From Candidatus Iainarchaeum sp. (GTDB lineage: Archaea; Iainarchaeota; Iainarchaeia; Iainarchaeales; DTGL01): 37,401 nt of DNA. The notes beneath the pieces were generated by a model. That model had not been told where the DNA came from. It saw only the letters and a program-made list of their open reading frames with translations, and did no database searches. Both the position numbers and the translations under genes were made by a program. This document shows, one piece after another, positions 17,029 to 23,924 of the stretch (position 1 is the first letter of the stretch; every line of letters starts with the position of its first letter). The stretch covers positions 1-37,401 of the forward strand of contig JAGGVE010000028.1 in NCBI GenBank assembly GCA_021163505.1, written 5' to 3'.

Positions 17029-18474
17029 CTAATATGCTCTGGCAAAGTAGCTTTTGCGCTTTGCTGGTTTGCCGCAAAAGAAGCATTTAGCATCTGCCTC
17101 CTTCTGATCCAAAGGAATAACCCTGTTAGTTGCTGCACTCTGCTTCTTAATCGCTTTTTCGCACTTAGGGGTCTCACAGAAGTAGCCATAAGCCATTTTG
17201 CCTGCCTTTATCGCTTTTAAGAATTCCTCCCTATTGTTTACTTCAACAGTGTTTTCCTGCAAAAACTTCTTTGCTTTTTCGAAGAGCGCTTTTTGAATAG
17301 TTTCCAAAGTTTCTTTCACTTTACCTTCGATCTCGCTCAAAGGAACAACTATCTTTTCATTGTTATCGCGTCTTACAAGTACTGCTTGCTTCTTCTGCAA
17401 ATCTTTTGGACCAAGTTCTATCCTCAGCGGGATTCCATAAAGCTCCCATTCATTAAATTTCCAGCCAGGTGTATACTGCTCGCGGTCATCAACTATAGGG
17501 CTGAATTCAGCCAATCTTTTTGCAAGTTCTCTGCACTTTTCAAGCACTTTTTTCTTTGAATCAGCAAAGTATATAGGCACTATAACCAACTTATTTTCAG
17601 CAATTTTTGGTGGAATTATTGCACCTTTATCATCACCATGCACTAAAACCATCGCACCAATTAGCCTTGTACTTATCCCCCAGCTGGTTTGCCAAACATA
17701 CTTTTTCTTCCCATTCGCATCTAAAAACTTTATTCCGAATGCTTTCGCAAAGTTTTGTCCAAGAAAATGTGATGTGCCCATCTGCAATGCTCTGCCACTA
17801 GGCATTAGCGCTTCCATTGTGAAAGTATACTCCGCGCCTGGAAACTTTTCAAGCTCTGTTTTCTTGCCTGCTACAACAGGTATTGCTAAGTAGTTTTCTA
17901 TCAGATCAATATACTCCTTTAAAATTGTGAGTGCCTCTTTCTCTGCTTCCTCACGAGTAGCGTGAGCGGTATGTCCTTCTTGCCAGAGAAATTCGCGTGT
18001 TCTTAAAAAAGGTTTTGGATGCTTGAATTCCCAGCGCACTACGCTACACCACTGATTCAGAAGCAATGGCAGGTCTCTATGCGAGCGAATCCACTTAGCG
18101 TAGCTTTCATAGAAAATAGTTTCGCTTGTTGGCCTTACCGCTAACCTTTCCTCGAGCTTTTTAGCACCTGCTCTTTCAACCCAAGCTACTTCTGGTTCAA
18201 AGCCTTCAACATGCTCTTTTTCCTTATCAAAAAGATGCTCCGGGATAAAAAGCGGGAAGTAAACATTTTTGTGCCCCAAACGCTTTATCTTTTTATTGAA
18301 TATTTCCTGAATTTTTTCCCATATTGCATAAGCGTTGGGCCTAATAACCATACAACCGCTAACGCTTGTATAGTCAGCAAACTTTGCTTTCTGTATTACT
18401 TGCGAATACCATTCACTAATATTTTCTTCTTTCTTAACTGTAATTCCAAGCTGCTTCTTTGCATCTTCTACCAT
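17029..18474 (-). CDS. proS: prolyl-tRNA synthetase, archaeal type
   Basis: Charges tRNA-Pro; both tRNA-Pro genes in this window are its substrates. With ATG 18474 it has 481 residues. Class II features are clear: VAWVERAG, VRPTSETIFYESYAKWIRSH, the motif 2 region RWEFKHPKPFLRTREFLWQEGHTAH and the proline-site region PGAEYTFTMEALMPSGRALQMGTSH. The C-terminal zinc domain has C-x4-C and C-x2-C and ends in Tyr, as in archaeal/eukaryotic ProRS. A GTG at 18483 would add three residues, but a GGTG motif overlapping it lies six bases before ATG 18474, so the ATG is preferred. Confidence 0.96.
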   Translation of the reverse strand: MVEDAKKQLGITVKKEENISEWYSQVIQKAKFADYTSVSGCMVIRPNAYAIWEKIQEIFNKKIKRLGHKNVYFPLFIPEHLFDKEKEHVEGFEPEVAWVERAGAKKLEERLAVRPTSETIFYESYAKWIRSHRDLPLLLNQWCSVVRWEFKHPKPFLRTREFLWQEGHTAHATREEAEKEALTILKEYIDLIENYLAIPVVAGKKTELEKFPGAEYTFTMEALMPSGRALQMGTSHFLGQNFAKAFGIKFLDANGKKKYVWQTSWGISTRLIGAMVLVHGDDKGAIIPPKIAENKLVIVPIYFADSKKKVLEKCRELAKRLAEFSPIVDDREQYTPGWKFNEWELYGIPLRIELGPKDLQKKQAVLVRRDNNEKIVVPLSEIEGKVKETLETIQKALFEKAKKFLQENTVEVNNREEFLKAIKAGKMAYGYFCETPKCEKAIKKQSAATNRVIPLDQKEADAKCFFCGKPAKRKSYFARAY

Positions 18475-18500
18475 TGTGCGCACCTAAACCAAAAATCTGT

Positions 18501-18593
18501 TTATTTGTCTATATGTTTAAAAACTTCAACAAAGCCCAACTTTTTAAGTACTTTAATTAACTTTTTTGGTGTAAGCTCGCCAGAAAAGGACAA
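18501..18593 (-). pseudogene. hicA: truncated hicA toxin remnant
   Basis: Directly after the hicB stop, a minus-strand frame that could start at TTG 18593 reads about 30 codons. It contains FSGELTPKKLIKVLKKLGF, a clear match to the N-terminus of HicA (usual form SGKE(L/V)IKxLKKxGF). A stop then follows before the catalytic histidine and the GSHH region. HicA proteins are normally about 60-80 residues, so roughly the second half is lost and no RNase activity is expected. Only two bases separate it from the hicB stop. Too short for ordinary gene calling. Confidence 0.75.
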
Positions 18594-18595
18594 AA

Positions 18596-18805
18596 CTACA
18601 CCTCTACTACTTGAACGCCAATAAACTTACTCTTAGGAATTTCTCTTTCTTCTTCAAGACAAAGTTCTATAACTTCTTTTATCCGTTTAAGAAGCTCGTC
18701 CATTGTTCTTGCCTGTGTGTGGCACCCCTGAAGCTCCGGGACATCAGCAACCAACCAACCATTATTATCTCGCTCAATAATGACTGTGAATTTTTTTTCC
18801 ACCAT
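18596..18805 (-). CDS. hicB: HicB-family antitoxin, orphaned
   Basis: HicB neutralises the HicA mRNA interferase. The 69 residues (MVEKKF start) show the HicB partial RNase H-like fold: FTVIIERDNNGWLVADVPELQGCHTQARTMDELLKRIKEVIELCLEE. No C-terminal DNA-binding domain is present, as in short archaeal HicB proteins. A GTG at 18814 would add three residues, but GTGAT lies five bases before ATG 18805. The partner downstream is truncated, so HicB now has no intact toxin here. It sits between tRNA-Trp and proS. Confidence 0.9.
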   Translation of the reverse strand: MVEKKFTVIIERDNNGWLVADVPELQGCHTQARTMDELLKRIKEVIELCLEEEREIPKSKFIGVQVVEV

Positions 18806-18892
18806 ATTTATCACTTAAAAATATTGGAAAAGAGGTTTAAAAATAGATGGGGTCACCGGGATTTGAACCCGGACTAGCAGGTGACTCCCAAC

Positions 18893-18975
18893 ATAGGAAC
18901 CTCCAGCGGGTTCCTATTACCTCCAGCAACCCTATATTGCCTATAGGAACCTCTGTAACCGCAAGCGGTTCCTAT
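18893..18975. repeat. tandem ATAGGAACC hairpin units in the tRNA-Trp intron
   Basis: Two units 50 bp apart each contain ATAGGAACC and GGTTCCTAT, giving identical 9-bp stems (18893-18901 with 18909-18917; 18943-18951 with 18967-18975) and loops of 7 and 15 nt. Both are followed by TACCT. A weaker third stem, GGAAC/GTTCC, lies at 18991-19006. The array makes up much of the intron. Confidence 0.9.
18897..18931 (+). repeat. shared intron repeat, copy in tRNA-Trp intron
   Basis: This 35-nt segment matches the tRNA-Pro(UGG) intron segment 11491-11524 at 31 positions, but in the opposite orientation relative to the host tRNA. As RNA the two introns are therefore complementary: blocks of 13 and 18 bp around a 3 x 4 nt internal loop. 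Confidence 0.9.
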
Positions 18976-19026
18976 TACCTTGGCTGCGTGGGAACCGCCA
19001 TGTTCCTCGTTCTCACCTGCTTGTCG

Positions 19027-19055
19027 TCATCGCTCATAAGAGCTCAGTGCTCCAG
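19027..19055 (-). ncRNA. candidate box C/D guide element in the tRNA-Trp intron (target C34)
   Basis: On the RNA strand an antisense element CUGGAGC (19055-19049) is followed by one base and the D'-type box CUGA (19047-19044). Then come a GCUC-UUAU-GAGC hairpin and GAUGA (19031-19027), a C'-like box. The antisense element pairs with positions 31-37 of tRNA-Trp, and the fifth base upstream of CUGA pairs exactly with C34, as the D+5 rule requires. This matches the known function of the euryarchaeal tRNA-Trp intron. A clear partner C box was not found, so the sRNA may be degenerate or act as a circle. Confidence 0.5.
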
Positions 19056-19130
19056 TTGAATATGACTGGAGCCTGCTGGGCTGCCTGGTTACCCCATGAC
19101 CCCACACAATAGAATATGGTTTGCAGGTTT

Positions 19131-20777
19131 TTAATTGTTTTCGCTAAGCGCAAGGTGCTTTATTATAACCACTGAGCTGCTAGCGCTTACGCTATCTAAA
19201 AGCACTTTCTGCTCGCCTTTCAAAACAAATACATTGTAGTCTGCTTGCTCGAGAATTGTCACATAGTATTTATTGCAATCAACTGAAACGCTAGCAGAAC
19301 TATTTTCAAAAACAAGCTTGCTTTGCACGAAGCCTTTATCGTTATAGCAGGTTCCAGCAATGATCGCTTTGTTCACATCTTCGCTGTTCAATGGCTCCAA
19401 AATAAAATCGTTATCCTTTGCAAGAATATCGCTAGCATCCTTTATCAAAAACTTCGGCATGTAGCCATTCTTATACAAATACAATGCAAGCTCTTGCTGA
19501 GCATTTTCATCGATAATTGGAATATTATAGTAGGGCTCGCCTAAAAGTTCAAATCGAACAATTTTTTCGAAATCAAAGAGCTCAGCAACCGTGCCAGTAT
19601 TATCGCCAGTATCCTTCAGCAACGCTTTCCCTCGAGCTATGCCAAGCTGCTTTGCATCGAACTCAGCAAGCTTTTCTTTTGCTTGCTCATTATATTGCGT
19701 ATTAGAATCTGCAAGCACTTGCAAATGATATCTTGCTGCAAAGTAATCTCTGGCATCGGCAAGCTTGTTTGCAAGCTGCTCTTCAAACAGCGCCAAATAA
19801 AAGTTTGCTGCTTCAAACCTGACGCGAGCCTCATTTTCTTTCTCATTAAGCATCCTGTAATCATCTATTATAACCTCGAGTATATTTTTGTAAAGCTGTT
19901 TTTGTTCAGCGTTGAGGTCTTTTTCCTGCAGATCCTGTTTTGCCGAAAGAGCGAAGTAGAGAGAATCCCTGAACTTCTCGAAGGTATTCCAATAGCGTGC
20001 TCTTTCATACTTCTCTTCAGCGCTTAGCGCTGACGAGCTAAAAACACAATCCATCGGTGGCTCAGTGTAATTATATTTTATATCTATAAGCTCACTCTCG
20101 ATTTTTCTCACATAATTACCTACTTTTTCGATCTGCACATACTTTGCTATGCGATCGTTTACATAATCAAAGAAAAGTACGCCATTAACATCTTTGTAAC
20201 CGTATTTGCTTGCTCTCTTGCCTGAAAAAGAAATTCTTAACGCAGGGAACTCTCCTGCCAGCGTTTTTACTGTTGTTGCTTCTTCAAGCTTATAATCTAT
20301 GCCTTCAAATTTCCAAGTGTCGCCTATGCGCAGAGCTCTCTGCGGCATATAAAAGTTTGTTACAGAATATGTACCATAATCAACGCGCCCATCTCTAAAC
20401 AGATTTACAACTGACTGCTTCTTACTGTATCCAAGCTCTTTGCATAAATCACTAACGCCGTTCTTATCCAGCTTTATTGCCTTTATCATAACCATCTCTA
20501 TTTTTGTATAATCAGGAGTTATTTCAAGCGGCAAAGTAACAGTCTCAAATATCTGCGTGGGATAAGCATTATTATCAACTGTGGCTTCAATCCTAACGCG
20601 GTGGAACAATGCAACATTTTTATCAAAAGCGTATTTTGCGTAAAATACACCCTGCTCTGGCGTAGCAGTTGGCGTTGGTGTTTCAGTTTGTGCAGGCTCT
20701 TGCTGCTGTACACAGCCGAGAATTGCAATAAAAACCATACAAAGAGCTAAACATAGCAGAATTTTGGTAGAACGCAT
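19131..20777 (-). CDS. predicted lipoprotein with helical-repeat region, unknown function
   Basis: 548 residues from ATG 20777. The N-terminus is a lipoprotein signal (MRSTKILLCLALCMVFIAILGC, lipobox Cys near 22) followed by a Thr/Pro/Gln linker. A beta-rich domain (about 45-240, with GDTWKFEGIDYKLE) is followed by a helical region (about 255-400) that could be TPR-like, then a C-terminal mixed domain. Acts outside the cell, lipid-anchored. A GTG at 20786 would add three residues, but GGGGTG lies just before ATG 20777. It has its own upstream region containing the best-preserved 72-bp palindromic element. No family recognised. Confidence 0.8.
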   Translation of the reverse strand: MRSTKILLCLALCMVFIAILGCVQQQEPAQTETPTPTATPEQGVFYAKYAFDKNVALFHRVRIEATVDNNAYPTQIFETVTLPLEITPDYTKIEMVMIKAIKLDKNGVSDLCKELGYSKKQSVVNLFRDGRVDYGTYSVTNFYMPQRALRIGDTWKFEGIDYKLEEATTVKTLAGEFPALRISFSGKRASKYGYKDVNGVLFFDYVNDRIAKYVQIEKVGNYVRKIESELIDIKYNYTEPPMDCVFSSSALSAEEKYERARYWNTFEKFRDSLYFALSAKQDLQEKDLNAEQKQLYKNILEVIIDDYRMLNEKENEARVRFEAANFYLALFEEQLANKLADARDYFAARYHLQVLADSNTQYNEQAKEKLAEFDAKQLGIARGKALLKDTGDNTGTVAELFDFEKIVRFELLGEPYYNIPIIDENAQQELALYLYKNGYMPKFLIKDASDILAKDNDFILEPLNSEDVNKAIIAGTCYNDKGFVQSKLVFENSSASVSVDCNKYYVTILEQADYNVFVLKGEQKVLLDSVSASSSVVIIKHLALSENN

Positions 20778-20852
20778 CAAAAACACCCCTAAATAAGATA
20801 TAATAAAAGAATTAGCAAGCTTAATCTTTTAAAAGAATTCCAAAACGTTCGC

Positions 20853-20924
20853 AAGGAGGTTGAATGTTTATATTTCTTTCTACGTTTTTTCCTGAAGAAA
20901 AGAAAGATAGCATTCAACCTCCTT
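20853..20924. repeat. 72-bp palindromic element, copy 1 (perfect 14-bp TIRs, 6-bp flanking repeat)
   Basis: The ends AAGGAGGTTGAATG (20853-20866) and CATTCAACCTCCTT (20911-20924) are perfect 14-bp inverted repeats, and the interior is also partly self-complementary. GTTCGC flanks both sides exactly (20847-20852 and 20925-20930), as a target-site duplication would. Related sequences lie at 21631 and 28521. It sits between the trmJ stop and the lipoprotein gene. Confidence 0.85.
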
Positions 20925-20929
20925 GTTCG

Positions 20930-21619
20930 CTATTTTAACCTTTTAGAAAGCTCGCTTAGAACAGCAATAATTGCGTTTGCTTCGCGCTTTGTTACTGGCG
21001 CTCTTGAAACAAGGTGCCTAAAAGACGCTATCGTTGCCCTTTTATTCCTTATCACAGTAAGCTTGTTTGCAAGCTCTGCAAAGAGCTTAATCATTATGTG
21101 CTTAGTGTTGCTATCGGCAACAATTAAACGCGACCTCTGTGTACAAACAAAAAGCTCATAAAGGATTATTGCAACAGCATGCGAAACATTAAGGGTGCGA
21201 TAATTTCTGCTGGAGGGAATATTCACTATGAAATCGCAGAGCTCTGCCTCTTTATTGGTTAAACCACTTGATTCGCGCCCAAAGACAATACCAAGCTTAG
21301 CTTTTGTGCCTTTGAAATTTTCGGCAAGCTGCTTTGGTGTTATTGCATTTCTGATTATTTTTTTGTCTTTTGAAGCAATGGCAGTTGTTGCTGCACTAAA
21401 ATCAACATTGGCCAAAGCGTTTTCAAGCGAGCTAAAGAGTTTTGCACTCTCAAGCAAATCGCGAGCATGCATCGCTCTGCTTATTGCTCTCTCGCTTCGA
21501 AAATCCGCCTTTGGTTTTACAAGCCATAAATCCGAAAAACCAAAATTCTTAATAACACGAGCTATTAAACCGATGTTTTCCTCATATTCAGGCTCAACCA
21601 AGACTACAATGGCTCGCAT
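20930..21619 (-). CDS. trmJ: TrmJ-family tRNA 2'-O-methyltransferase (SPOUT)
   Basis: TrmJ methylates the 2'-OH of position 32 in the tRNA anticodon loop. The 229 residues have the SPOUT knot signatures: VEPEYEENIGLIARVIKNFGF at the N-terminus, GIVFGRESSGLTNKE (motif 2) and IPSSRNYRTLNVSHAVAIILYEL (motif 3), then the TrmJ helical extension. The open frame continues 16 codons upstream, but MRAIVVLVEPEYEE is the standard start, and a TATAAATA box A 27 bp before ATG 21619 indicates a leaderless mRNA. It is monocistronic or leads into the lipoprotein gene after a 150-bp gap. Confidence 0.93.
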   Translation of the reverse strand: MRAIVVLVEPEYEENIGLIARVIKNFGFSDLWLVKPKADFRSERAISRAMHARDLLESAKLFSSLENALANVDFSAATTAIASKDKKIIRNAITPKQLAENFKGTKAKLGIVFGRESSGLTNKEAELCDFIVNIPSSRNYRTLNVSHAVAIILYELFVCTQRSRLIVADSNTKHIMIKLFAELANKLTVIRNKRATIASFRHLVSRAPVTKREANAIIAVLSELSKRLK

Positions 21620-21630
21620 TAAGAGAGAAT

Positions 21631-21696
21631 AAGGTTGTTGAATATTTATATCCCTTTCTGTTTCCACTGAAGGAAAGAAAGCATGCTCAGCAAACC
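21631..21696. repeat. palindromic element, copy 2 (trmJ promoter region, degenerate right arm)
   Basis: Similar to copy 1 along most of its length: AAGG..GTTGAAT, TTTATAT, CTTTCT, CTGAAG and AAAGAAAG occur in the same order and spacing. The left arm is AAGGTTGTTGAATA; the right arm (CTCAGCAAACC) is decayed. AGAATAA occurs on both flanks (21626-21632 and 21698-21704), possibly a duplication. On the minus strand the left arm supplies the trmJ box A about 27 bp before its ATG. Confidence 0.7.
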
Positions 21697-21742
21697 AAGA
21701 ATAACCATAATAATTTTAATATATGGAGTGTTATTTTATTAG

Positions 21743-23101
21743 ATGCTTTCACGCACAAATCTTGCTTTAAACAGGGGAAAAACAGCTAAGCGATTACTTT
21801 TTGTATTAATTATTCTGCTACTTCTCGCCACTATGGAAAATGTGCTTGCCATAGAATATGACCCCATTCAGTTTCTAACAAAACAAACATATATGCTAAG
21901 AGAGAATGAAACCGTCAAGAAATTTATTGTAATAAGCTATGAGAGCAAGCCTTATTATGTGGTGCAGATAAGTGCCAATGATGTGGTTGTTGGCTACATA
22001 GCGCTTGAAAAATTTAACAAGAAGGTCGTGGAGGAAAAGGTGAAATCCAAGGTTCTATTTCAAACTGCTGAATTTATAAGCAACTACACAGATTTCAAAA
22101 AGGAGGTGAATAGTAATCCAAGCTATATATGGTTTATTCTGAAGTACAATGACATTCCAACAATAAAACAGAAGCTTGAAAACGAAAAGCTTGAGCTAAG
22201 CTTAATAGCGCAAACCGTTAGCAGCTACGAGGGGGTTTCAAAAGCAAATGCGCTGAGTTCAATGCTTGATGTCATTATTTCAGAGCTTGATGAGTTGCAC
22301 AGCAAAATGCTTGATGCTGTCTCCTTTGAATCTCAATTTTTAAAGGAACCTATTGCGGGCAAAGAGATTCAGCTTAAAGAAAAGCTCATTGACTCCTATG
22401 AAAGTCTTGAGAGGATATTTAGAGACAAGCAAGAATATGAATCGTTGCTTTTGCAACTCAAGATAGATATTGCAAACGACCCGGAATTGGATAGAGATAC
22501 GAAAAAGCAGTTGAATGAAACTGCTGATTTGCCGGATGAGGCAAAGGAGATAGATAAATGGTACACAAGCGCCACAAATATGCAATTTAAAGAGAATCTT
22601 GAAAGCATCTATTTGGATGCCTCAGATAAATCAACAAGCTATGCAGCACATGTGGCCTTAAGATTGAAAAGAGACTCCTGTTACAGATTTATATATGAAG
22701 AAAATACCGAGCTTGAAAAGAAAACAAACAATGAGCTAATGACGCTTAAAGAAGCCTACACTCTTATAATGGACGAAAAGAACTATGATAAATGGAAAAA
22801 CCGTTTAGCGTTAAAAGACCTAAAAACCAACTGGGCAAAAATGCTATCAAACTTAGAAAAGGAGGATTACGACACTGCGCTCAAGTATGCAAAAAAGGCC
22901 TTAAACAACGCAATAGATGTTTATAAAGAGGGCTTTTTTGTTGACAACGGCAAGACAGAAATAAACTATGAGCTGATATTCCAGGCAGCTATTGCAATTA
23001 TAGTTATTTTGATGGTAATATATGCCATAAGGAGCCGAAAGAAGCTTGTTTCATTAATAAGTGGTGAGAAAGATGAAAAAGTTGTGTTCAATGAGCTTTA
23101 A
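21743..23101 (+). CDS. membrane-anchored surface protein, unknown function
   Basis: 452 residues, no family recognised. A signal or anchor segment (about 18-36, LLFVLIILLLLATMENVLA) leads to a small beta-rich domain (about 37-100). A long, charged, alpha-helical region (about 110-400) follows, probably coiled coil, then a membrane span (about 413-430) and a short cytoplasmic tail. TATA-like ATTTTAATATAT lies about 30 bp upstream. The next gene starts inside its last codons, so the two are coupled and their products probably work together at the cell surface. Confidence 0.8.
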   Translation: MLSRTNLALNRGKTAKRLLFVLIILLLLATMENVLAIEYDPIQFLTKQTYMLRENETVKKFIVISYESKPYYVVQISANDVVVGYIALEKFNKKVVEEKVKSKVLFQTAEFISNYTDFKKEVNSNPSYIWFILKYNDIPTIKQKLENEKLELSLIAQTVSSYEGVSKANALSSMLDVIISELDELHSKMLDAVSFESQFLKEPIAGKEIQLKEKLIDSYESLERIFRDKQEYESLLLQLKIDIANDPELDRDTKKQLNETADLPDEAKEIDKWYTSATNMQFKENLESIYLDASDKSTSYAAHVALRLKRDSCYRFIYEENTELEKKTNNELMTLKEAYTLIMDEKNYDKWKNRLALKDLKTNWAKMLSNLEKEDYDTALKYAKKALNNAIDVYKEGFFVDNGKTEINYELIFQAAIAIIVILMVIYAIRSRKKLVSLISGEKDEKVVFNEL

Positions 23102-23924
23102 AAGCTTGGCTTTTGTGTTGTGCTTGCTTTTACTTGGGCTCAGCGTAAATGCCTATTTAACAGCAGAGATTGTTCCAAAAAATACTAATGCAAAGGTATT
23201 GGAACTCTATCCAGATGAAATAGGTGAATACGAAATAAAGGTAACAAACACATCCGCGGAAACAATTGAGCTTGTGAATATAAAGGTTGATGTTAGTGAC
23301 TCTTTGGCATTAATAAGGGGGCTTGAAACCAGGGGTTATGAAACAGAGGCCTTAAGGGCCATTCTCCCAAACGAAGAAAGAAGCATGAGTATTATTATAA
23401 AGCCGCTTAACAAGCTCAGAAAAAAAGAGGAAAAAAATCTAATAACGGTTTACTACGGAACCGATAGATACACACATTTCACAGGCACGTATGTGGAGGT
23501 TATAGAAAGCCCTCTTGAAGTAAAGGCATATCTAAAGAAACCCACTATGAACAAAGGCGAGGAAAATTACGTTGAGGTAGAAATAAAGAATAAATCTGGT
23601 GAACAGATAAAGGGTGTTGAAATTTCACTGTTAACGCCAACCAATTTCGATGTGAAAGAAAAGGACTATAATATAGTGTACCTAAATCCAGGCGATTCTT
23701 TTAAGAAGAGCTTCTATTTTAGTCCAGCCCCGACAGTTGTTGGAACACAATATGTTGCTTTGAGGATTGAATTTGAGGATGCTCGCGGCAAGCATATATT
23801 GGAAAAGAATTTTACAGTGGAGATTCAGGATAAAGCAATTGGCGCATCAATACTTTTAGCAATAATAATCGCATTGATTCTAGTCTATCTAATGACAAAA
23901 AAACAAAAAAAGGCTCAGCAGTAA
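23073..23924 (+). CDS. secreted/anchored protein with CARDB-like domains
   Basis: 283 residues from ATG 23073. A GTG at 23061 opens the frame earlier, but GGTGAG (23063-23068) is the Shine-Dalgarno motif for ATG 23073. A signal peptide (about 1-26) precedes two beta-sandwich domains with the look of CARDB/NPCBM-associated folds (YEIKVTNTSAETIELVNIKV; NYVEVEIKNKSGEQIKGVEI). One C-terminal membrane span and a lysine tail (TKKQKKAQQ) end it. Such domains scaffold surface proteins. It overlaps the 452-residue gene by 29 bases in another frame and the convergent GTPase gene by 10. Confidence 0.85.
   Translation: MKKLCSMSFKSLAFVLCLLLLGLSVNAYLTAEIVPKNTNAKVLELYPDEIGEYEIKVTNTSAETIELVNIKVDVSDSLALIRGLETRGYETEALRAILPNEERSMSIIIKPLNKLRKKEEKNLITVYYGTDRYTHFTGTYVEVIESPLEVKAYLKKPTMNKGEENYVEVEIKNKSGEQIKGVEISLLTPTNFDVKEKDYNIVYLNPGDSFKKSFYFSPAPTVVGTQYVALRIEFEDARGKHILEKNFTVEIQDKAIGASILLAIIIALILVYLMTKKQKKAQQ

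Larger units (their letters stand above)
18848..19103 (-). tRNA. tRNA-Trp (CCA) with a 183-nt intron
   Basis: Exon 1 is 19066-19103, the intron 18883-19065, exon 2 18848-18882. The acceptor stem is GGGGTCA/TGACCCC, the T arm CCGGG-TTCAAAT-CCCGG, and the spliced anticodon arm GCAGG-CTCCAGA-CCTGC gives anticodon CCA (tryptophan). The splice signal at 37/38 is a bulge-helix-bulge: CUCC/GGAG helix with 3-nt bulges AGU and UCA; the inner helix is weak. Mature length 73 nt. The intron holds a D'/C'-like guide motif and a set of GGAACC hairpins. Introns in archaeal tRNA-Trp are common and in euryarchaea encode box C/D guides. Confidence 0.95.

Noticed and set aside
18893-18975. CRISPR-like array
   Set aside because: Only two units 50 bp apart, inside a tRNA intron, with palindromic stems and no cas genes.
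18847-19059. Plus-strand open frame inside the tRNA-Trp gene
   Set aside because: It is antisense to tRNA exon 2 and the intron; the translation reflects the hairpin repeats and has no homing-endonuclease motif.
18883-19065. Homing endonuclease in the long tRNA-Trp intron
   Set aside because: 183 nt is too short and no LAGLIDADG-like frame exists on either strand.
20853-20924. Bacterial-style hairpin terminator after trmJ
   Set aside because: No T-run follows on the trmJ strand, the stem is built of matching outer arms with exact flanking repeats, and archaea do not generally need hairpins to terminate.
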